From positions 53,672,669 to 53,736,668 of the forward strand of contig CM063498.1 in the NCBI GenBank assembly GCA_032207245.1: 64,000 bases of DNA, read 5' to 3'. This document shows positions 1-10,822 of the stretch, piece after piece; the stretch's first letter is position 1, and each line of letters opens with the position of its first letter. The notes beneath the pieces are model-generated. The model saw only the letters and a list, made by a program, of their open reading frames with translations. It made no database searches and had not been told where the DNA came from. The position numbers and the translations under genes were made by a program. Origin of the DNA: Pardosa pseudoannulata (taxonomy: Eukaryota > Arthropoda > Arachnida > Araneae > Lycosidae).

Positions 1-10
1 ACTAAAATAC

Positions 11-16
11 TTTATT
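11..16 (-). terminator. Poly(A) signal of gene copy 1
   Basis: TTTATT on the plus strand gives AATAAA on the minus strand, about 150 bases after the stop codon. The hexamer and its surroundings are kept in all five gene copies. Confidence 0.6.
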
Positions 17-167
17 GATATTGCTAAAATTCAATAAACGATAAACAAACATTTTTAGTCAACTGCTCACTTAAAATTTTCACAAGAGGATACACGAGAT
101 CACTGTAAAAATATAGCTGAACTCACTTTGAATATTTTATTTCACTTCGAATACCCATCAATCAGTT

Positions 168-731
168 TTATTGCATCAACTGGAGCTGCTCTTCAGCATA
201 CTTGGACAGATCTTCATAACCTGGAAAGGCTCCCCGATAAACAGTCATATAATGTCCAGCACGTTGAAGGAAATAGTGAACGAATCCTTCGTGCTCATCT
301 ACTTCTGCGATTTTGCAGCAAAACTGGCAGACAGTTAACAGGAAAGAAAAGTAAAATCCGGGAGATTTAGAAGTTAAATACAAGCGGCACCATCCCACGA
401 CGAAATTTTCCATTTCCTCAAGGGCCCTCATGAATTCAGCCCTACTGTCGTTGGTGACGATTATGGACTGGATGCTGATCCGATTGTAGTCATCGTATTC
501 CGGATAACGTCGCCGGATTCCGCTGAGCATTCGGACGATGAACATCCCGATCTCCGGCTTAAAATCCCCGTTCAAGCTCTCTTGGATGTTTAAGGAGCTC
601 ACCCTGGTTCTTGATTCCTCATCGACAGTAGGGTCGTTCTCAATCACGAACAAGAAAGCATCTTTGATAAATTGACGCATTCGAACCTTTTCGGGGTGGA
701 GGGCATCTTGTATACGACTTTCAATATCCAT
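168..731 (-). CDS. Intronless helical protein, putative Bcl-2-like family, copy 1
   Basis: This is a 187-residue ORF with no intron, signal peptide or C-terminal membrane helix. The start is the first ATG kept in all five copies (MD[IL]ESRIQDALHP). Possible Bcl-2-like elements, by eye: a first helix at residues 5-31; a BH3-like helix at 62-76 followed by RRRYPEYDD; a BH1-like segment at 99-119 with W114 and R116 standing where NWGR would lie; a hydrophobic helical hairpin at 126-165; and a BH2-like end at 164-178 containing FPGYEDL. If correct, the role would be control of apoptosis in the cytosol or at mitochondria, but no canonical BH motif is exact. The coding sequence is GC-richer than its flanks. 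The translation is identical to the copy at 38167-38730. I am confident that this is a gene and only moderately sure of the family. Confidence 0.75.
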   Translation of the reverse strand: MDIESRIQDALHPEKVRMRQFIKDAFLFVIENDPTVDEESRTRVSSLNIQESLNGDFKPEIGMFIVRMLSGIRRRYPEYDDYNRISIQSIIVTNDSRAEFMRALEEMENFVVGWCRLYLTSKSPGFYFSFLLTVCQFCCKIAEVDEHEGFVHYFLQRAGHYMTVYRGAFPGYEDLSKYAEEQLQLMQ

Positions 732-1060
732 TTTACAGATGAAGGAAAATACGAGATTCCTATAACCAGATTGAGACGGAGGCGAAAAAGCTGTAATGTG
801 TATGCACGTGGTACTTCACCGTCACCACACAATAACGCGATAAACACAGTACGAAAACACTCTCCAAATACATTTTTCATAGTCAAAGGTAGGATTTTTC
901 TGATTGGTGGAAGTAATATTGCAGTTCAAAACATTCAAAGGGACTGGACCAATCCTTCCACTCTCACTGATAAGAAATTTCCTAAGAAACAGGTGTGTCC
1001 GATATAAACATATTACCCCCGTCTCTCCTCCCTATTGTGATGGGATTTGCATATAATAAT
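732..1060 (-). promoter_or_regulatory. Conserved 5' region of gene copy 1
   Basis: The region upstream of the ATG is kept at all five loci. It holds a minus-strand CCAAT box at 903-907, a plus-strand CCAAT at 949-953, the palindrome GAAATTTC at 974-981 and an octamer ATTTGCAT at 1045-1052. No convincing TATA box lies between the CCAAT boxes and the ATG. The transcription start cannot be placed from sequence. Confidence 0.4.
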
Positions 1061-2149
1061 GAAGACCACTTCCGGTGAAAAGTTTCAGGTAAAGACTGAG
1101 AAGTGAAAACTAGTGATTTTCATGTATTTTTCTATACAAAATCTCAGTGCCCCTGTTTGGTAATTAGGAAATATTTTCTAAGAATGTTATAAATTTTAAT
1201 GGTCAATATAAATATATTTCAAAATAATAAAATGAAAATCGAGTGAAATTTAATTGGAAATTAACAAGTGGACACTGTTCTAATTTCTATTAAGAGGGAA
1301 AAAATATTAAATTAAGATCAAAGATGCCATGTGTTTTTAGTGTTTGTGAGCCAAGCTTTCATTGAAGTAATCTTTAACTCTATTGCTTTCTAATGTAAAG
1401 ACAAAATGAAAACAATTTTAATAATTGTTATAATTTAAACTTAAATCTAGATTGAATAGGAAAAATTTATTCAGCTTGATTATATGAAATAAAATTTAAA
1501 TATCTGTAAAAGGGGTTTAAATAGCTGGAGAGAATGGGATAGAAATGCAAGTTTAAAAAATATCTTCAGTGTATTAAATAAATTTTATACTTATATTCAT
1601 ATTTTATAGTACTATAAACAGTATTTGTAAATATGTATCAATAACAAACTATCAAGCACAAACATCTATATTTTGTTTCTGTATTCACTTTTTCGACAAA
1701 TCGTACACATTCACTTTTTAGACTCTCGTTACCAAATTTTAACGCGAAATGAAACTATTTGTGGGACAGTTGTTAGGACAATTTTCAATTTTTAGTAGAC
1801 ACATTCTTAAAAACGGGATTACACATAAAAATTAGATTGTATAATTTTAGCAAACTTGTTTTTTTTTTTTTTAGTTTTTAGATATCATAAAACGAATACT
1901 TATCTTATTTGAAATATTTTTGGAATTCGAATTATATTTCTCCGACAAATGTTACGATAAGAAGGAAGGCTGGTGACTTGCTCAGCATCTTGATCACAAC
2001 CGTTTGGCATCAAACCCGAAACTATTTAATCCAAGTATTTTTAGGGAGGGGGTTATAAGAAGTTAATTTGGAAATCGCTTAAATGTACGATATAACGTGT
2101 TAATTATGTATTTATTCTTATCAAAACTCTGGAATAAAAGATGCTGCAT

Positions 2150-2930
2150 TAGGAAGAAACCTAGTTGTGGATTTTTCGCATTTAATTAAATATCCGGTGA
2201 AGCTCAAATTAATATGAAATCAACCCTGACAAAAACTCAACGAAGAAATTATAGCATTTAAGACAAATCCAAGTTCAGACTTCATATTAATTAATATTTA
2301 ATGAAAAAAAATATCATGCAACGTAAGATTTCCTTATTCGTCTATTAAATTACAATTGCTTTTATTACAATTGTAAATTATGTCCTAAGATTTTTATTAG
2401 TATTTGAATGTATTATTATTTATTCGATTTAAATTTTACAGAACTATATTTAATGTACATAAACAACTTTGTTCTGATTAAAAACTATTAATTAAACTGT
2501 AATTGATGGTAACTAATCAGGATCATAAAAACACTAATATTTAAATAGAAAGATGTTGCCTCAGCTTACACAGCGCTATTGATTTACACACTTCCATAAT
2601 ATTTTTGTCAAGTAATAGTATACGTGTGTGGCACTATAATTTAACAAAATGGGGGGAGACCGTTACATTCACAAATTTATCGATCTGTAGCGCTTTTAGT
2701 AGCGCCATCGTAGTGTATAATAATTTAGTCTAAACTTTATTAGTGTGAATTTAGTGTAAATTTTATATACATTAAAAAATACACAAAGAATAATATACTT
2801 TGTGTAAATTTAGAGTAAAAAAAATATTTTTAAATTTTACTCTTCCGTTATGATTTTGTAAAATTATATTACAATACTTACTTGTGTTATATTAGAATTT
2901 CCCAAAATATGGTGGAGGTGTTACATTAAA
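2150..2930. repeat. AT-rich spacer with GTGTAAATTTAGTGTAAA-type repeats
   Basis: There is no gene here. The sequence holds short repeated GTGTAAATTTAG-like motifs in both orientations around 2,740-2,830. Related blocks occur at 20,770-20,960, 21,400-21,500, 29,560-29,700, 40,640-40,860 and 59,330-59,520. Confidence 0.55.
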
Positions 2931-3643
2931 AAAAATTATCTATTTATGGCTCTTTCGTTGAAACCCATCCGTAAAATAAGTATGTGCACGGTACTGCCCA
3001 AAAACACGTGTTTTCTTCAAATTTCTAAAGCTCTTAGGTTTTGTAGGCTTTTAAAATTATTTTCTTCTTTCATAATTTGGTTAAAATTGTTTTTAGGAAA
3101 CACAGACTTGATTCTTCTCTTATCCACACAGTGTCGTTATTAGAAAGACTGAATCGAGTTTAACGAAAAATCGATGTTGGATCACTAAAAACATGTTTTT
3201 AAGAGTTTTGCGTAATGAATTTTGTTTCACGTAAAAAAAAAAATTATATACCCTATCTTTTTTTTAACACCGTGAGTGAGGAATATTCAGTGAGGAAAAT
3301 TCAGTGTAACATTTTTGTAACATTGTGAGTGAGGAAAACTCATGCAATGTGAAATCAGGTCACTAAATTTATAACATCACCTTTTATTCTGTGTTTAAAA
3401 AATAATCAATATCTCAGGAGGTGGGAGGCCAAGCTAGGTCTTCTGCATCGCCCCTGCTTCTAAATTACGAGGACCCACATGAGCGAAATTCGTATTTTCA
3501 TTCTATCGGTACTAGTTAAAACGAAGATGAACCCCTTTGCTTTTTTAGGAGAAGCATTTAAATTAGAATTGTAAAATTTAACATTTTCATTATATTTTTG
3601 TCAAGTTATAAAACAATACTTACTTTTGTTGCATCAGAATTTC
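2930..3643. repeat. TTTCGTTGAAACCC repeat unit, first copy
   Basis: This unit starts near CTTTCGTTGAAACCCATCC at 2,950. It contains a TCCACACAGTGTCG block near 3,122, GTGAGTGAGGAA-type short repeats near 3,270-3,340 and ends in a CGAAATTCGTATTTTCATTC block near 3,485. Further copies lie at 4,168-4,756 and 4,915-5,530, so this is a degenerate tandem array of about 0.7-kb units. Small ORFs inside it are not kept between copies. Confidence 0.65.
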
Positions 3644-4167
3644 ACTAGAATTAAGAAGTATAAACAGATACATTAATATGTCAAAAATTCCGAATATTTG
3701 AAGACCAAAGGCGCACAATAAATTATACAGTTAAACACAATAAATTCTTTTATATTACAGATATCATTATAACTTCAAAAAAGTATTTCAGTTATTAACT
3801 ATATATGCGATATTTTTCTGCAATTAATTTCCAGTTTAAATTAAGAGGATACATTAACGTTTCAAATTTCTTTTATAGATTTTTTTTTTTTAAATATTGC
3901 ACTGGCGAAATACATATATAGACATACATCTTTATATGTAAAATTCTTCTGTCCGCGTGTTTGTAATAGATCTCCTTTTAAACTACTGGACAGATTTTGA
4001 TAAAAATTTTGTTTATATAATTAAGTTGATTATTCGAGAATGGTTTAGATTAACAATTTGATCTGATAAAAAATATTTTTCTATTAAAAATACAGAATTG
4101 CGTGCTTATTGAGATTATTATATTGTCGCTAGAAACTTTTGATTGGCAACGTGTCTGTGGTACGTTG
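3644..4167. repeat. Inverted repeat, left arm
   Basis: This 524-base segment is the reverse complement of 8,184-8,704 with point differences. It is absent from the matching place in unit B. At many differing sites it agrees with the unit B copy at about 45,115-45,640 rather than with its own partner in unit A. Confidence 0.8.
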
Positions 4168-4756
4168 CCAGTGGAAATAGGGGAGGAGGCGTTACACCAG
4201 AAACAATGTATACTTATGGATCTTTCGTTGAAACCCATGCGTAAAATAAGTCTGTGCTCGTTACTGCCCTAACCTCAAGTATTTAAATTCTTAAAGATCT
4301 TAAGGATTTGTAAGCTTTGTTAAATTAATTTCTCCTTTTAAAAATTGGTTAAAATTTTCTTTAGAAAACACATGCTTAATTCCTCTCTTATCCACACAGT
4401 GTCGTCTTAACAGGGTAAAAATTAATTAATCAAATTTCAAGAATAATCGATGTAATACCTCTTAGAACATGTTTTGTAAGAGTTTTACGTAATGAATTTT
4501 GTGTTTGCATGTAAAACCTTTTATATATCTTATTCTTCTTGTAACATCGTAAGTTACGAAAATTGAGGAAAAAAAAATCAAGTGTGGAAAAAGCATGCGC
4601 TGTGAAGTCATGTCACTAAATTTATAACATCACCTTTATTTCATTGTTTAAGAAATAATCAATAACTCAGGGGGGAGGGGTCAAGCTGGGTTTTTTGCTT
4701 TGTCCTTGCTTCTAAATGACGAGGACCCACTTGAGCGAAATTACGTATTTCCATTC
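4168..4756. repeat. TTTCGTTGAAACCC repeat unit, second copy, truncated at the assembly gap
   Basis: This is a direct repeat of the unit starting at 4,915, sharing the AGGAGGCGTTACACCAGAAA start and the TCCACACAGTGTCGTC block. It runs into the run of Ns. Confidence 0.7.
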
Positions 4757-4856
4757 NNNNNNNNNNNNNNNNNNNNNNNNNNNNNNNNNNNNNNNNNNNN
4801 NNNNNNNNNNNNNNNNNNNNNNNNNNNNNNNNNNNNNNNNNNNNNNNNNNNNNNNN
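4757..4856. other. Assembly gap of 100 N
   Basis: There are exactly 100 Ns, the usual placeholder for a gap of unknown size. It lies within repeated units, so the local copy number on either side may be unreliable. Confidence 0.98.
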
Positions 4857-5530
4857 ATTTAACATTTTCTTTATATTTTTGTTAAGTTATAAAACAATTC
4901 TTACTTGTGTTGCATCATAATTTCACAAAAAATAGGGGAGGAGGCGTTACACCAGAAAAAATGTATACTTATGAATCTTTCGTTGAAACCCATGCTTAAA
5001 ATAAGTCTGTGCACGGTACTGCCCGAATTTTCTGAAGTGTTTAAATTCTTAAAGATCTTAAGGCTTTGTAAGCTTTGTGAAATTAATTTCTCCTTTCAAA
5101 CATTGTTTAAAATTTTCTTTAGAAAACACAGGCTTAATTCCTCTCTTATCCACACAGTGTCGTCTTAACAGGGTAAAAATAACTGAATCAAATTTCACGA
5201 ATAATCGATGTAATACCGCTTAGAACATGTTTGTAAGAGTTTTACGTAATGAATTTTGTCTTTGCATGTAAAACCTTTTATATATCTTATTCTTCTTGTA
5301 ACATCGTAAGTACGAAAATTGAGGAAAAAATCAAGTGAGGAAAACGCATGCGCTGTTAAGTCATGTCACTAAATTTATAACATCTTCTTTATTTCATTGT
5401 TTAAAAAATAATCAATACCTCAGGGGGTGGGAAACCAAGCTGGGTCTTCTGCTTTGTCCTTGGTTCTAAATGACGAGTACCCACTTGAGCGAAATTCGTA
5501 TTTTCATTCTAGTGGTGTTCGTTAAAACGA
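4857..5530. repeat. TTTCGTTGAAACCC repeat unit, third copy
   Basis: This unit follows the gap and continues into DNA that is nearly identical to 41,650-42,240 in unit B. No gene is evident. Confidence 0.65.
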
Positions 5531-5909
5531 ACGACGCACGTCTTTGACTGGATAGGACTAGCATATGGCTCAATCGTTTTTGGTTTGACCACGTGGCATC
5601 AGAAACAGCTACAGTACTTCGAGATATCTCATTTAGGGGATCGTGATTGTATAGTCAGTTACAAAAACCATCCTAAGAATATCTTTAGGTGCTTATTTAA
5701 ATCTTCAGTATAAAAGTAGACAAGACTAAATAAATCTACTCATTTTTCTTAAAAGTACAACCAACTAACTTTCCTTACCATATAACTTCCCTTAATACTC
5801 TTAATATATAACAGGTAACTGAACTTAATTCATATTCTTTCAAACCTCCCTGCCTCTAAGGTGGAATTAAGATCTAGGCGAGCTTTTCTTGTAACAGAAA
5901 AAACGTTTA
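5530..5909. other. Spacer upstream of the FLYWCH-like fragment
   Basis: I see no gene or RNA here. It is almost identical to 42,240-42,630 in unit B. Confidence 0.5.
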
Positions 5910-6128
5910 TTGCCCTCGTATAGGTGGTGTTACTTTTCAGGCTCACTAAACAAGGTAATTTTCCTTACAACAGCGAACGGAAAACTGCGGTCTACAGCCA
6001 ACAACGGCTACGATATACGATATTTATATGATGTAATAAATTATAATAAGGAATATGAATATCTACAATTCAAATGTCGTGCTAATCACTGTCCACGCTC
6101 GTATTATTATAAGCATAATGGTCATTAA
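5910..6128 (+). pseudogene. FLYWCH-like zinc finger fragment, unit A
   Basis: The 72-codon ORF has a spacing typical of FLYWCH fingers. F18 begins FLTTANGKLR, a GYDIRYLYD strand follows, and then YLQFKCRANHCPRSYYYKHNGH with two cysteines about five residues apart and a closing histidine. FLYWCH domains bind DNA and often sit at the N-terminus of MULE-type transposases or host regulators. Only this finger is left. A TTTTCAG just upstream of GCTCAC could be a splice acceptor, so the true start is uncertain. A related ORF is at 42,634. More decayed FKCRAN-like relics occur near 14,985, 34,545 and 53,545. Confidence 0.45.
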
Positions 6129-6420
6129 TTTTTTACTGGAAAAATGGTAATTGGGTCTCCCCCCCTTTCGTCCTTTAATATTTAGAAGAATTCATACTAG
6201 ACAAAACTCACTCTTAGTACCTGGGGACGAATCCCATTGCTTCCATGGATGTCCATAGGCATTTAGAATAGGATTTAAGAAGTAGATCCTGGTCTCAATA
6301 AATCCTCGTGTAGTAAACAGTATATCTTAGCGTTCTAACCAAATCCATTACAGGGTAATTACAGTTTACATTTGAGAGCGATTTTCAAGTGAATATTAAT
6401 AAAATTATTAAAAAGTAAGG
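6129..6420. other. Spacer, single-copy counterpart of the 119-bp repeat
   Basis: The segment at about 6,263-6,387 matches one copy of the 119-bp unit that is triplicated at 42,963-43,319 in unit B. There is no gene. Confidence 0.6.
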
Positions 6421-8120
6421 TATTGTTTCTTGTTGTTTAGGTTATTGTGCCCTAATATATAAACAACAAAATGCAAAGAGAATCCTGAGTGCCTTTCTCT
6501 CTAAGTTGTCTCGACAGAGAAATATGTTTAGGTCGTTAAAATTATAGAATAAGCTATATCGATCCCTTTAATATTTTCTTTTTTCTCCACGGTTAGAAAA
6601 TGTATTGTCTATCGCTGATCAAGAATATTGATTTATATATGTACGAGCATGAATTAATACTTCATGTTCTATTTTCAAGCAGTAAGAGGGCGATAGAGAT
6701 ATGTTCATATTTATCACACCATTTCTTATGATTATTGAATTACTTCTCTGGTTCAAATCGGTTATATTCTTATATTTGATGGTAAGTGGAAATACAGAAT
6801 CTACAAATAAAAGTCGCTGTTGACACAGAAAATAAATAAGAATTTATGAACTTCATTTTAATAAAGTTAAAAATTTTAAACGCGTATAAATTTCAATCTA
6901 TGTTACTCTAGTATTTATATAATTTTTGTTTTTGTAGTACAGAAAGCATTCGAGGCAATTTATCCTCTAAGTTTATATACATTTTTTTCTTTAATTTTTT
7001 TAAAAATGTGAAATGCAAAATTCATATTTTTAGATTTACTCTCTTATAAGATTTATATAATATATTTTGTTAAAATAAAAACATTTCAAAAATTTTCCAT
7101 GTGATTTATAATTTGGAACTGTATGAACTGCATGTTTGAATTAGTATGAAAATATATCGGTGAGTAACTGAGCAGAATTTCTTTTATATAATTTGAATTA
7201 AAATGGAGATATAAAAATTTCAGTTGGGATAATCTTGGAATATATTATTCTGAAAAAATGAATTTTAGTTCGATGTAGATGTTGTAGCATATACAGCTGT
7301 AATATAAAAATAATATTAAATATTTTATGAAGTGTTATATAAATACTATATAAAAATATAATGTTCTTATAATTTTATATATAATAACTGCTTATGTGGT
7401 TACTGCAGCCGCATTCAGTTTTTATCACCCATTATTTTTTATAATACAGAAATAATTATAAATATGATATTTACTCAAAAATATTTTGTACCTCAAAATT
7501 TTAACAAAAACGATACTAAATGATTAACGTCGATGGGAGAGGAAAGGGAGAGCAGTATTTTTTTCAAAACTTTTGGAAATTTATTTTCTATAGATCCACC
7601 CTGAATGTTTTTTGAAATCTCAATGCAGATATAAATCATTCGCTATCGTTTTTATATTTCTGTTATCTCTGAAACTACTTTTTGATACCTTCTCTATTGA
7701 GCTAATAACATTTGTGTATTACTTTGAGTAAGAAGGACACCTATTCAATTCTTGACCAGAAAATCACAGTCACATAGAAGTTTTAGTCGGATAATCTTTC
7801 ATATTTAAAAAAAAAAAATTAAATATGAAAGGACAAAGTCATAATTTTAGAGTTACGGTTTTACAAGAGTTATATAATATATATTGTTAAAATAATAATA
7901 TTTCAAAAATTTGCAATGTGATTAATAATTTTTAACTAAATAGTATAAAAATATATCGGTGAGTAACTAAGCAGAATTTCTTTTATATAATTTGAATTAA
8001 AATGGAGATTTAAAAATTAAGGCCGATTTGATGCAACAGTAAGGAAAAAATATTTTAAAAATACTTGATACCACCACGTGCACAATCATCACAAAATGTA
8101 ATGATATTTAGTTATAATTC
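6420..8120. repeat. AT-rich dispersed repeat block
   Basis: This block is repeated at 31,017-32,380, 32,820-33,344 with 34,152-34,560, 34,920-35,590 and 43,370-45,045. Marker phrases are TTATTGTGCCCTAATATA at its left, GATAATCTTGGA in the middle and CTGTTATCTCTGAAACT near 7,660. No coding potential is visible. Confidence 0.75.
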
Positions 8121-8124
8121 CCCC

Positions 8125-8204
8125 CAACGCCTGTACAGATAATCGATCTTGGATCTTCTCGTACTGAAGCTCAATGCGCTGACCAACGCACCACAGACAC
8201 GCTG
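8125..8204 (-). repeat. Degenerate tRNA-derived (SINE-like) segment
   Basis: On the minus strand GTGTCTGTGGTGCGTTGGTC followed by AGCGCATTGAGCTTCAG resembles a tRNA box A with its D loop. GATCCAAGATCGATTATC about 30 bases later resembles a decayed box B. Acceptor pairing and a clean T arm are missing, so this is not a working tRNA gene. A copy is at about 45,050-45,135. Confidence 0.4.
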
Positions 8205-8704
8205 CCAGTGAAGAGTTTCTAGCGACAATATAACAATCTCATTAAGCACGTAATTCTGTATTTTTAATAGAAAGACATTTTTTATCAGATCAAATTGTTA
8301 ATCTAAACCATTCTTGAACAATCAACTTAATTATATAAACAAAATTTTTATCAAAATCTGTCCAGTAGATTAAAATTAGATCTATTACAAACATGTGGAC
8401 AGAAGAATTTTACATATAAAGATGTATGTCTATATATGTATTTCGGAAGTGCAATATTTAAAAAAAATCTATAAAAGAAATTTGAAACGGTAATGTATCC
8501 CCCTTAATTTAAACAGGAAATTAATAGCAGAAAAATATCGCATATATAGTTAATAACTGAACTACTTTTTTAAAGTTATAATGATATCAGTAAGATAAAA
8601 GAATTTACTGTATTTAACTGCATAATTTATTGTGTGCATTTGGTCTTCAAATTTTCGGAATTTTTGACATATTAATGTATTTGTTTATACTTATTAATTC
8701 TAGT
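8184..8704. repeat. Inverted repeat, right arm
   Basis: This is the reverse complement partner of 3,644-4,167, separated from it by about 4 kb. It overlaps the tRNA-like segment and the 3' end of the conserved minus-strand ORF. Confidence 0.8.
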
Positions 8705-8949
8705 CCATATATTCGAAATTCCCATTGAAGAGAGGAAAGAGAAATTCGGAATTCCTGATTACATTTATTTCCACCCGAAGTGGTAAACATGAAAGAGTAT
8801 TTGATGATTTCACAGGGGAGAAAAGGATAATATGAAATTTCTAAGCATTCGATCGAAACGTCCTTCTTTACAGTGAATTGTACGAAATTTTGTTTTAAGA
8901 TACATCTTTCTCTTAGACAATCGCTTTGCATATAATAATATCTGCACAT
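8647..8949 (-). CDS. Hypothetical 100-residue ORF kept in both units
   Basis: I do not recognise this ORF. It starts MCRYYYMQSDCLRERC and ends INMSKIPKI. The centre reads CLEISYYPFLPCEIIKYS and is the same in the unit B copy at 45,576-45,875. Between the units there are several amino-acid changes and a 3-base in-frame deletion, yet the frame stays open. The protein has no signal peptide and no known motif. It could be an exon of a larger gene or chance conservation of a young duplicate. Confidence 0.3.
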   Translation of the reverse strand: MCRYYYMQSDCLRERCILKQNFVQFTVKKDVSIECLEISYYPFLPCEIIKYSFMFTTSGGNKCNQEFRISLSSLQWEFRIYGLELISINKYINMSKIPKI

Positions 8950-9202
8950 ATTTTCATTTTTGAGATCACGGTGGTTTAATTAGTATTGTTAGAAAACTGC
9001 TTAGATTTCAAATAATCTCTAGAAGATATATCATGAACTGCTTATAAGAAGAAATGATATTCACGACATTAAAATAAATTGCACATTTTGTAATTTACAG
9101 AATAATTGCTGTAAGATAAATTGTCGCTAAACTGGAGAGTTAAGTTGCTTATTACATTTAGTGTGAAGTACATCAAGACCACATTTTTGATTATTTTATA
9201 TA
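8950..9202. other. Spacer
   Basis: This is AT-rich DNA that matches 45,876-46,127 in unit B. I see no gene or RNA in it. Confidence 0.5.
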
Positions 9203-10093
9203 CAGTGAAACCTCCCTGAGCGGCCACCCCTAGATATCGAGAATATTTGGCCACTTAGAGGAGTTGGCCGCTGTGAAGAGTTTCATTTAATAAGTTAATT
9301 ACTGTAATGCGTAATATAAAAAAGTCTCATATATTCCTTATGTAAATGAAATTTAAAACTTATTTAAAGTGAAAAATACTTTATTTCATGCTTCATTACA
9401 TTTTTTAAGGCTACAATTTGTTTCTCTTTGTTCTGTAGTCTTCGCACTCCTTCAAAATCAACTTCTTTTCTTTAAGGACTTTGTTGATTTCCTTTCTTCC
9501 GTAGTTAAAAAATTCAGCTAACAGAACTTCAATGCTGCTCGAGGTTTAGAAGAAAGCATTTCGATATCGTTCCAGCTCAGATCACTAACAAGGACATGAA
9601 ACTACTGGGAAAACATTTTTGCTGACAGAGGTGCAATTCTTCCTTAAACTTTAACAATTGGAATTCTAAACAAAGGCCCTAGGACACCTTCAACGCTTGA
9701 CTGTCCAGTTCCTGCATCAGTGTTTATGGATGGTTCAATAGTGATTCCCTGTCTGAAGGTTGTGGGGAGAATACAAAAGAGATAACAGAGTTAATCTTTC
9801 TTAGAAATGGGGGGGGGAATCCTGGGAATGGACTTCTCAAGTTATTCCTTTATCTTATATCCGACAGTAAACCTGACGTTGAGTATTTTCGCTCAAAATT
9901 AAAGATGGAGTGAGTAGAATTTAACGAAATATGAAAGGGGCAATACCACTTGGTTGCCGTTTAGAGGGGGTAAGGTGGCGGCCGTTACAGGTTATTTTGC
10001 CATTATGTCTATGAGTATAAAAATCCGTGCCAAATAAAATGGCCGTTTAGAAGGGTGGCTACAATACAGGTGTGGCCGCTCGGAGAATTTCAG
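9203..10093. mobile_element. Tigger/pogo-like non-autonomous DNA transposon, unit A
   Basis: The left end is CAGTGAAACCTCCCTGAGCG after a TA, and the right end reads CCGCTCGGAGAATTTCAG before a TA. The ends are imperfect inverted repeats with GGCCGC-rich subterminal motifs, and the TA target site fits the Tc1/mariner superfamily. The right end has lost two bases compared with the unit B copy, which ends GTTTCACTG. The 0.9-kb interior has no intact ORF. A minus-strand stretch near 9,430-9,520 can be read as NKVLKEKK flanked by basic residues and may be a scrap of the transposase N-terminus. Confidence 0.65.
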
Positions 10094-10199
10094 TATACAT
10101 ATATGTAGCACGTTGAAAATAAATCCACCGGTCACAAATTATTAAGTCCCTATTATATTTACATACACGGGGAACTGGGAAAAGAGAATTCTAAGCAGC

Positions 10200-10643
10200 T
10201 ATAATAACTGAAGATATTAAGTAGCGCCGCAGTGAAGAGGAACACAAGTCCGTGTAGATTTTTTTATAATTAAGAGAATGTCATGTGCTTGACAGTGATA
10301 GGCAGAAGATATAATGAACATTGAAACACGTGCTAAAACAGGGTTAGAACCTACATCAGAGAAGAATTTAGAATGTTGCATATTTTGTGTTATTAACAAA
10401 AAAAAAGGATTTTAGATCCGTTGAAGAAACTGAGACATTTGCCAGCGACAGCAGGAGAGTGCGGTCAGTGGATAAAAAATTTGCATCTATTTCAGAGAAA
10501 GATTAGGTAAATGGGTTGGAAGAATTTTAAGCCGTGGACACTAATTTAATTAAATCATCTGGGAAAATAGATTTTAAGGAATAAGAATGGAAAAGAGAAG
10601 TGTTTTTCTGAGATATTAAAGTGTAATCATTTTGATATATCCC
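10200..10643. repeat. Dispersed repeat that ends in a palindromic microsatellite
   Basis: About 440 bases, including AACACGTGCTAAAACAGGGT and TAAATGGGTTGGAAGAATTT, recur at 23,900-24,275, 47,085-47,565 and 63,010-63,385. Each copy is followed immediately by CCCAACACACAC. It may be an unclassified element with a microsatellite tail. Confidence 0.65.
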
Positions 10644-10660
10644 AACACACACACACACAC

Positions 10661-10732
<72 letters not shown>

Positions 10733-10751
10733 ATGTATATATATATGTATA

Positions 10752-10822
<71 letters not shown>

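Larger units (their letters stand above)
1..2150. repeat. Gene cassette repeat, copy 1
   Basis: The gene with its 3' and 5' flanks is shared with 18,085-20,700, 25,140-28,160, 36,620-40,140 and 56,600-59,280. Beyond the promoter this copy continues with AT-rich DNA containing the recognisable block ATAAAACGAATACTTAT near 1,890. The part of the cassette downstream of the gene lies left of the window. Confidence 0.8.

Noticed and set aside
128..370. Plus-strand ORFs opposite the gene copies (also 672-1007, 27,135-27,365 and 38,070-38,369)
   Set aside because: They are antisense shadows of the minus-strand gene and its promoter.
644..886. ORF overlapping the 5' end of gene copy 1 in another frame (80 codons; 154 codons at 27,062-27,526)
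   Set aside because: The frame is interrupted by a stop in the copy 2 upstream region, and it overlaps the well-conserved main frame, so it is most likely a by-product of 5' UTR and coding sequence conservation.
2946..3143. Small ORFs starting at the TTTCGTTGAAACCC motif (also 4,905-5,168)
   Set aside because: Frames and lengths differ between repeat copies, and the repeat at 21,059 or 29,810 does not keep them.
8125..8204. Functional tRNA gene
   Set aside because: Only box A-like and weak box B-like parts fit. There is no seven-pair acceptor stem and no intact T arm, so only a tRNA-derived relic is supported.
9420..9540. Intact Tigger transposase
   Set aside because: Only a short reading frame fragment is readable on the minus strand and it differs between the two units.
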